Assembly: GCA_021794255.1 (NCBI GenBank) | Contig: JAJYRF010000076.1 | Span: forward strand, 1 to 9,743 | Length of the DNA: 9,743 nucleotides | Origin: a bacterium | Lineage (GTDB): Bacteria; SZUA-79; Acidulodesulfobacterales; Acidulodesulfobacteraceae | Direction: 5' to 3' | Shown: positions 1 through 4,765 of the stretch, one piece after another | Layout of the letters: every line of letters begins with the position of its first letter | Numbering within the stretch: the first letter of the stretch is position 1 | Translations under genes and position numbers: made by a program | Notes under the pieces: generated by a model | The model's database searches: none | Told to the model about the DNA's origin: nothing | Seen by the model: the letters and a program-made list of their open reading frames with translations, nothing else

Positions 1-130
1 TATAAGGCTTTATCTTAGTAATATAAGGCTTTATTTTAGTAATATAAGGCTTTATTTTAAATTTGCCGTATATTACTTTAACTTATCTTGATAATATAAG
101 GCTTTATTTTAAATTTGCCGGATATTACTT
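1..130. repeat. Tandem repeats derived from the 3' end of the SPOR gene
   Basis: Two nested repeats are visible. A 21-bp unit containing TATAAGGCTTTATTTTA runs from 1 to about 59, with copies starting at 1, 22 and 43 and one C/T difference in the first. A 38-bp stretch at 41-78 recurs at 93-130 with a single mismatch (T69 versus G121), a period of 52. The 93-130 copy is coding: it carries the last conserved codons of the SPOR gene on the minus strand. The copies at lower coordinates lie beyond the stop codon at 78-80, so they look like tandem duplications of the gene's own 3' end. The repeat runs off the window edge, so its full length is unknown, and assembly error at a contig end is possible. 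Confidence 0.85.
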
Positions 131-761
131 TTTCAACGCTTAAGGCATCTTTTTCATTTGAAAATTTGCCTACCCTGACTTGCTGATATACTGCTTTCCC
201 GTTTTTGACCGATATATTTATCGGAATTATATAAGCAAAAAATCCCATTGCGTTTAGTTTAGCAGCTAAATTTTTTGCAGTTTTATAATTTGACAGAGCA
301 GCAACCTGAATCGTGTAATAAATATTTGAAGAAAAAGGCGTGGCTGATTTAACGGCGTTTGCAGCTTTGGGTTTAATTTTAATATATTTATAAACGTAAA
401 CCGGCTTTTTTACATAAATTATTTTTGTTTTAACAACAGGTTTTACCGGCTTAGACTTTTGATTAGAAACAATTTTCTGTTTTGTTTTTTTTATAATATT
501 TGTTTTATTTTTTAGTTTTGATTGCATCAGCGGCTTAAAATTCAAAGAATTGGATGCGACAGGCTGATTTTTACCCTTAGATGATATTAGGTTAGATTCA
601 TTTTTAGAATTTAATGAATTTTTAATTGCTGATTCATTTATAATTCCTTCTTTTGAAGATGAAGGATTATTAAGTTTCTTCCCCACATAAATGCCGACCG
701 CAAATATTATAAACATTAAAACTAAAATTACAAATAAAGCTGATATTTTTTCTTTCTTCAT
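78..761 (-). CDS. SPOR-domain membrane-anchored cell-envelope protein
   Basis: A 227-residue protein with one N-terminal membrane segment (about residues 7-26) after a short basic MKKEK cytoplasmic tail. A long Lys/Pro/Ser/Asn-rich linker follows (about 30-145), and then a C-terminal SPOR domain (about 148-226) beginning YYTIQVAALSNYKTAKNLA. SPOR domains bind peptidoglycan stripped of stem peptides at the division septum, and this architecture matches FtsN/DedD-like proteins. The particular paralog cannot be named from the sequence. The start at 761 is supported by an AAGGTG ribosome-binding site at 769-774, seven bases upstream. The upstream 61-residue gene ends one base before this start, so the pair is probably co-transcribed and translationally coupled. 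The last codons are duplicated downstream in the left-edge repeat, but the reading frame itself is intact. Confidence 0.9.
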   Translation of the reverse strand: MKKEKISALFVILVLMFIIFAVGIYVGKKLNNPSSSKEGIINESAIKNSLNSKNESNLISSKGKNQPVASNSLNFKPLMQSKLKNKTNIIKKTKQKIVSNQKSKPVKPVVKTKIIYVKKPVYVYKYIKIKPKAANAVKSATPFSSNIYYTIQVAALSNYKTAKNLAAKLNAMGFFAYIIPINISVKNGKAVYQQVRVGKFSNEKDALSVEKVISGKFKIKPYIIKIS

Positions 762-762
762 T

Positions 763-948
763 TTAGTTCACCTTAAAACCATTCTTTTCAAAAACTAAAG
801 AAAATAATTCATCAAATCCTGAAATGGTAAGACTAATATCTCTTACAAAATCAGGACAATTAAATATTTCAATTCCCGAAACGCTGTATTTTTTTGAGCA
901 CATACCGCGCCATGCGCATACGGCGCACAGAACTACGTTTTCTTCCAT
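763..948 (-). CDS. Small four-cysteine protein, function unknown
   Basis: A 61-residue soluble protein whose N-terminal half carries cysteines at 8, 11, 17 and 31 in a C-x2-C-x-W-R-x2-C pattern, followed by a later NCPDFVRD motif. Four cysteines at this spacing could bind zinc or an iron-sulfur cluster, but that is inference. I have the impression that similar short proteins with CAWR and CPDFxRD motifs recur in deltaproteobacterial genomes as unnamed conserved proteins, and could not confirm it here. The gene is real on three counts: a strong AAGGAG ribosome-binding site at 957-962, a structured conserved-looking cysteine pattern, and a one-base gap to the downstream SPOR gene. No signal peptide or membrane segment is visible. 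Confidence 0.8.
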   Translation of the reverse strand: MEENVVLCAVCAWRGMCSKKYSVSGIEIFNCPDFVRDISLTISGFDELFSLVFEKNGFKVN

Positions 949-956
949 ATATTTAA

Positions 957-962
957 CTCCTT
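957..962 (-). promoter_or_regulatory. Ribosome-binding site of the four-cysteine protein
   Basis: AAGGAG on the minus strand, eight bases upstream of the ATG at 948-946. It fixes the start of this short gene and is among the strongest ribosome-binding sites in the window. Confidence 0.8.
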
Positions 963-1190
963 AATTTGTTAATTATTTATATTTATATATCAATAATATA
1001 CCTTTAATATATAAATAACATATTTTTATAATTTTTATATATTATAAATACTTATAATTTTTTGCTTTTATTATTATAATATATATACATGTTTATTATA
1101 TCATAAAAATATAATAAATTATAAAGAATTTATAATTATTTTATTGTGTTTTTTCAGTTATTTATTTTTAAGTTATGTATTTCAATAAAC

Positions 1191-1233
1191 ATTTATGTTA
1201 TTATTTATAAGCATATAAAATCATAACATAAAT
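1191..1233 (+). promoter_or_regulatory. 11-bp perfect inverted repeat in the rng leader
   Basis: ATTTATGTTAT at 1191-1201 is exactly complementary in reverse to ATAACATAAAT at 1223-1233, with a 21-base loop. It ends two bases before the rng ribosome-binding site (1235-1240). In RNA it could form a stem-loop next to the translation start; in DNA it could be an operator. In such AT-rich sequence an AT-only repeat is weaker evidence than usual. Confidence 0.4.
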
Positions 1234-1234
1234 T

Positions 1235-1240
1235 ACGAGG
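1235..1240 (+). promoter_or_regulatory. Ribosome-binding site selecting the TTG start of rng
   Basis: ACGAGG (core GAGG at 1237-1240) lies five bases before TTG at 1246. The resulting N-terminus, MSTELIINKDDYETRVALLENG, aligns with the usual RNase G/E start, and this supports the non-ATG initiation codon. Confidence 0.7.
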
Positions 1241-1245
1241 TTTTT

Positions 1246-2775
1246 TTGTCTACCGAGCTTATCATAAATAAAGACGATTATGAAACAAGGGTTGCTCTGT
1301 TAGAAAACGGACAGCTTGTAGATTTTTATTTAGAGCGAAAATCCAGTTCTCCAAAACACGGAAATATTTATAAAGGTAAGGTTATGCAAATATTGCCTGG
1401 AATTCAAGCGGCTTTTATAGACATCGGATATGATAAGTCGGCTTTTCTATACGCCGGAGATTTTTTCGATATTGATATAACCAATTATGATTTCTTTGAC
1501 GGAGACGAAGAAAATAATGATATTAGTACAAGTTTTACGTCAAAGAAAAAGAAAAAAAGAAAAAGAAAAAAAGAAAAAAATTTGCCAAGCATTGACGAAC
1601 TCTTGAGAAAAAATCAGGAAATACTTGTGCAGATTGCAAAAGAATCCGTTAAAACCAAAGGACCAAGAGTTACAAGCCATATTTCTTTGCCCGGCAGATA
1701 CCTTGTGTATTTGCCTACTTCTCCTCATATCGGCATCTCCAGAAAAATTAAAAATGAGTCCGAAAGAAAAAGATTAAAATCTATTGCGCTACAGTATAAG
1801 CCTGAAGAAGCAGGTCTTATCATTAGAACAGCCGCCGAGAATGCAAGCGAAATAGAAATAGAGCGGGATATAAAATTTCTTGTAAATTTATGGAATAACA
1901 TATATAAAGACAAAATTGACTCAAAAGCGCCTGCGTTAATTCATGAAGATTTAAGTATTTCGCTCAGAGCTATAAGAGATTTACTGAACAACAGCATAGA
2001 TAATGTTATAGTTGACAACAAAGAAGAATATGATAAGATTATTAATTTTTTAAATATTCAATCGCCTGAATTTAAAAATAGAGTAGAATTATATAATAAA
2101 GACCAGATGATATTAGAATATTACGATGTAGAAGACGAGATTTATAAAGCTCTTGATAAAAAAATATGGCTAAAATCAGGCGGATATATAGTTATTGAAA
2201 GCACTGAAGCTTTAACGTCGATAGATGTGAACACAGGCAAATATGTAGGAAAAAGAAATTTTGAAGACACAATTTTAAAAACTAATTTGGAAGCCACCAA
2301 GGAAATCGCCTATCAACTTAGACTTAGAAATATCGGCGGTATTATTATTATAGATTTTATCGATATGCAAAAAACAGAAAATAGAGAAAAGGTTTATCAC
2401 ACATTAGAAGAAGTTTTAAAAAACGATAGGGTCAGAACTACCATTAATAAAATATCGGAACTGGGTCTTTTAGAAATGACAAGAAAAAGGCTCAGAAACA
2501 GCCTCTCAAGTATGCTTATGGAAAATTGCCCATTATGCGAAGGTAATGGTTTAATTAAATCATCTCAAACAATCTGCTTTGAAATATTCAGAAAAATTTT
2601 AAAAACATCTAAAAAAACAAGGTCAAAAAAAATAACTGTAACGGTTCATCCTCAAGTTATGAATAAAATATATGATGAAGAAACTAACATTGAAAAATTA
2701 GAAAAAAAAATAGGCAAAAAAATATTATTTAAAATGCAGGATAGTTTTCATCCTGAAACTTATGAAATAGAATAA
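1246..2775 (+). CDS. rng: Ribonuclease E/G family endoribonuclease (RNase G type)
   Basis: A 509-residue cytoplasmic single-strand endoribonuclease that cuts AU-rich sites and acts in rRNA maturation and mRNA decay. The N-terminal S1-like RNA-binding region (about 36-158) begins GNIYKGKVMQILPGIQAAFIDIG. It is interrupted at about 79-115 by an acidic then strongly basic stretch containing a KKKKKRKRKKEK run. The DNase I-like catalytic core carries the expected metal-binding aspartates D327 (in SIDVNTGKYVG) and D370 (in IIDFIDM). The Zn-link CPLC motif (C428, C431), followed by EGNG, mediates dimerisation in the family. There is no long RNase E-type C-terminal scaffold, and the length matches RNase G (about 490). 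It initiates at TTG with a good ribosome-binding site. It stands alone on the plus strand, converging on the ftsB-like gene across a 9-bp repeat array. Confidence 0.95.
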   Translation: MSTELIINKDDYETRVALLENGQLVDFYLERKSSSPKHGNIYKGKVMQILPGIQAAFIDIGYDKSAFLYAGDFFDIDITNYDFFDGDEENNDISTSFTSKKKKKRKRKKEKNLPSIDELLRKNQEILVQIAKESVKTKGPRVTSHISLPGRYLVYLPTSPHIGISRKIKNESERKRLKSIALQYKPEEAGLIIRTAAENASEIEIERDIKFLVNLWNNIYKDKIDSKAPALIHEDLSISLRAIRDLLNNSIDNVIVDNKEEYDKIINFLNIQSPEFKNRVELYNKDQMILEYYDVEDEIYKALDKKIWLKSGGYIVIESTEALTSIDVNTGKYVGKRNFEDTILKTNLEATKEIAYQLRLRNIGGIIIIDFIDMQKTENREKVYHTLEEVLKNDRVRTTINKISELGLLEMTRKRLRNSLSSMLMENCPLCEGNGLIKSSQTICFEIFRKILKTSKKTRSKKITVTVHPQVMNKIYDEETNIEKLEKKIGKKILFKMQDSFHPETYEIE

Positions 2776-2785
2776 TAATATTAAA

Positions 2786-2903
2786 ATATAGTTTATATAG
2801 TTTATATAGTTTATATAGTTTATATAGTTTATATAGTTTATATAGTTTATATAGTTTATATAGTTTATATAGTTTATATAGTTTATATAGTTTATATAGT
2901 TTA
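2786..2903. repeat. 9-bp tandem array (GTTTATATA)n
   Basis: Twelve full perfect copies of GTTTATATA run from 2791 to 2898, with partial copies at both ends (2786-2790 and 2899-2903). The array fills most of the gap between the convergent rng and ftsB-like genes, and its last bases supply the TAA stop of the latter at 2901-2903. Nine is a multiple of three. On the minus strand two of three frames (Tyr-Lys-Leu and Ile-Asn-Tyr repeats) are stop-free. No conventional hairpin-plus-T terminator is seen for either gene. Copy number is expected to vary by strand slippage. Confidence 0.97.
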
Positions 2904-3209
2904 TTTTTTTTTATTATCATTAACGCTAAAAAATTTAAAAACTATTTCTCCTTTTTTAATCATGCCGAGTTCTTGCCGTGCTAATTCTGAAATATATTGT
3001 TTATTATGCTTTAAATCATATATTTGCCGTTTAATTTTTAAGTTGCTTTTCTTTAAGTACGTCAATTTATTTATAAGTTTATATTTTGCCGCTTTCAATC
3101 TATAAACTTTAATTACGCCTCCTATGCTGAATATAATAATCAATGAAATTAAAAAAACAAAGGCGGCAGGTACAAAAAATTTAAGCTTTTTTTCCTTTTG
3201 AGATTTCAT
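2901..3209 (-). CDS. ftsB: FtsB/DivIC-family septum formation initiator
   Basis: A 102-residue bitopic protein starting MKSQKEKKLKFFVPAAFVF. A short basic cytoplasmic tail precedes a membrane helix (about residues 11-33). A coiled-coil follows (about 38-70, KYKLINKLTYLKKSNLKIKR). The C-terminal YISELARQELGMIKKGEIVFKF closely resembles the conserved end of FtsB/DivIC proteins, which bridge FtsL and FtsQ in the divisome. I place the start at 3209; a longer reading to 3296 would add 29 residues that lie over the thiC end and look non-native. A TCCT (AGGA on minus) at 3222-3225 is a modest, slightly distant ribosome-binding site. The first 29 bases overlap the end of the thiC-family gene. The gene ends in three AAA codons (a run of nine A at 2912-2904) directly against the 9-bp array. 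Role inferred from domain order, since overall identity in this family is low. Confidence 0.85.
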   Translation of the reverse strand: MKSQKEKKLKFFVPAAFVFLISLIIIFSIGGVIKVYRLKAAKYKLINKLTYLKKSNLKIKRQIYDLKHNKQYISELARQELGMIKKGEIVFKFFSVNDNKKK

Positions 3210-4533
3210 ATTGAAAATATTTCCTAACTTTAAGCGGGGCGCAGAAGTCTCCGCACATACTGCATCCTGCTGTATTATTATCATTTTTTTCTTCATATAT
3301 GCTTCTTGCGTATTCAGGATCTATTGAATAATAAAATTGCTTTTCCCAATCAACATCGCGTCTTGCTTTTGATATCTTAATATCTGATTCATTTTTTTTA
3401 AGTTTTACCATATCTCCTGCATGAGCAGCAATTTTAGCTGCCTTCAGTCCCATTATAACATCTTCTTCCGAAGGGAGACCTAAATGTTCGGAAGGCGTTA
3501 CATAGCATAAAAAATCTGCTCCGTATGCCGAGGACATAGCTGCGCCTATTGCACTAGAAATATGGTCAAATCCGGCTGCCACATCCGTTACTAATGGACC
3601 CAAAACATAAAAAGGAGCTTCATCCGACATTCTTTTCTGAATTTTAACATTGGCTTCAATTTCATCTAACGGAATATGTCCTGGACCTTCAACTATTGCC
3701 TGTACTCCGTAATCTCTTGCAATTTCACTTAATTCGCAATTTATAATTAATTCCTGCATATAAGCTCTGTCAAAAGAATCCGCAGTAGAACCTGCCCTTA
3801 ATCCGTTTCCTAGACTTAAGACGGTATCATATTTTTTTAAAATCTTCAAAACATCTTCAAATCTTTCATATAGCGGATTTTCTTTATTATTCTCGATCAT
3901 CCAGGCGATAAGATAAGAACCGCCTTTTGAAACAAGTCCTGCATACCTGTATGACTGTTTTCTGAGTCGTTCAAGAGATATCATATTCAAACCTGAATGA
4001 ATAGCCATAAAAGAAATACCATCTGCGCATTGTTTTTCTATTACTTCAAAAATTAAATCTTCAGGCATTTTTACAGGATTTTTATATTTATTTATCGCTT
4101 CTGTAAACGCCTGATAGAGAGGAACCGTGCCGACAGGGAGCGAAATGCTGTTTAAAACGGTTCTTCTTATTAAATCTAAATCTCCGCCGACGCTAAGCTC
4201 CATAAGGGTATCTGCTCCGTTTTTTTCGGCTGCCATAGCTTTCTTAACTTCTTCATTAATATTTATATGATTAGTAGATGTGCCGATACTTGCGTTTACC
4301 TTAGTAGTTAGTCCTTTTCCGATTCCTACAAAATCGTCTTTATTTTTATTATGCAATATTACAATCTTACCTGAAGCGATATTATTTAAAAGAAAAGATT
4401 TGTCTATATTTTCTTTATTACACACATAATCCATAGCTTCAGTAAATTGATTTTTTTCGGCTAATTCTTTTTGCGTCATTAACAAAGAAATATAATCGGG
4501 ATTTTCTAAATCATCTATATTTATATCAGCCAT
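3181..4533 (-). CDS. thiC: ThiC-family radical SAM enzyme; possibly BzaF-type 5-hydroxybenzimidazole synthase
   Basis: A 450-residue enzyme of the ThiC superfamily, which rearranges aminoimidazole ribotide (AIR) by radical SAM chemistry. True ThiC makes the hydroxymethylpyrimidine phosphate of thiamin; the paralog BzaF makes 5-hydroxybenzimidazole, a cobalamin lower ligand. Visible motifs are GIGKGLTTKVNASIGTS (71-87), MELSVGGDLDLIRR (111-124), VGTVPLYQA (134-142), AIHSG (177-181), VSKGGS (201-206), VEGPGHIPLDEIEANV (281-296) and the C-terminal cluster motif CSMCGDFC (C424, C427, C431). Several signature positions differ from common bacterial ThiC: SLGNGLRAG for SLGDGLRPG, SVGGDL for STGGDL and TDVAAGFDH for TDIAPGYDH. 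No TPP riboswitch is seen upstream. It follows cobT, cobS and cbiA on the same strand. Family is certain; the choice between ThiC and BzaF is open, and archaeal-type ThiC proteins may share some of these substitutions. Confidence 0.93.
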   Translation of the reverse strand: MADINIDDLENPDYISLLMTQKELAEKNQFTEAMDYVCNKENIDKSFLLNNIASGKIVILHNKNKDDFVGIGKGLTTKVNASIGTSTNHININEEVKKAMAAEKNGADTLMELSVGGDLDLIRRTVLNSISLPVGTVPLYQAFTEAINKYKNPVKMPEDLIFEVIEKQCADGISFMAIHSGLNMISLERLRKQSYRYAGLVSKGGSYLIAWMIENNKENPLYERFEDVLKILKKYDTVLSLGNGLRAGSTADSFDRAYMQELIINCELSEIARDYGVQAIVEGPGHIPLDEIEANVKIQKRMSDEAPFYVLGPLVTDVAAGFDHISSAIGAAMSSAYGADFLCYVTPSEHLGLPSEEDVIMGLKAAKIAAHAGDMVKLKKNESDIKISKARRDVDWEKQFYYSIDPEYARSIYEEKNDNNTAGCSMCGDFCAPLKVRKYFQYEISKGKKA

Positions 4534-4765
4534 TTAATAATAACTCCTTTTAATTATTATTTTACAATTATTATCTTTTAATTAATTACAAGATAGTTTT
4601 ATATTTTATTATAATCAACACTTTTATATGACCGATAACATTCAAATCAAATAGTTCTATTTTATATTATTTTATAATTATATTTTTATTATATATTTTA
4701 TTATATTATTTTTATTTTATTATATAATCATTTTTTTATTTTTTTAAGGAATAAATTTAAAATGA
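4534..4765. other. AT-rich gap between cbiA and the thiC-family gene
   Basis: A 232-base gap, almost pure A/T with long ATTTT/TATA runs. It is unusually long for genes in one operon, so the thiC-family gene may have its own promoter. A TATAAT match on minus at 4608-4613 has no convincing -35 partner. I looked for the conserved cores of TPP and cobalamin riboswitches on both strands and saw neither. Confidence 0.55.
4544..4550 (-). promoter_or_regulatory. Ribosome-binding site of the thiC-family gene
   Basis: AAAGGAG on the minus strand, ten bases upstream of ATG 4533-4531. It favours this start over the internal Met19, where many ThiC proteins begin (MTQKELA). Confidence 0.65.

Larger units (their letters stand above)
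949..1245. other. Divergent AT-rich intergenic region
   Basis: About 297 bases between two divergently transcribed units: the four-cysteine/SPOR pair on minus and rng on plus. It is nearly all A and T, with no convincing reading frame, RNA gene or sigma-70 consensus pair that stands out from the background. It must contain both promoters. The only structured elements I can support are the ribosome-binding sites at each end and the inverted repeat at 1191-1233. Confidence 0.7.

Noticed and set aside
1540..1590. Frameshift or error in the A-rich part of rng
   Set aside because: The reading frame continues into a normal RNase G sequence. A basic insertion at this point in the S1 region is also known to me from deltaproteobacterial-type homologs.
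2786..2903. CRISPR array
   Set aside because: The unit is 9 bp with no spacers and no cas genes are present. The 21-, 52- and 81-bp repeats at the window edges are likewise direct tandem copies without spacers.
2729..2920. A minus-strand reading frame of Tyr-Lys-Leu repeats
   Set aside because: It is simply the 9-bp array read through, starting inside the ftsB-like gene in another frame and with no ribosome-binding site. It is relevant only as a possible frameshift tail.
3210..3296. A 29-residue N-terminal extension of the FtsB-like protein
   Set aside because: These codons lie over the cysteine-motif end of the thiC-family gene in another frame and look non-native. The Met at 3209 gives the normal tail-membrane helix-coiled-coil layout.
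4534..4765. TPP or cobalamin riboswitch upstream of the thiC-family gene
   Set aside because: None of the conserved cores (such as CTGAGA or GCCACTG type blocks) is visible on either strand; the region is nearly pure A/T. The true leader of the cobT-led cluster lies beyond the window.
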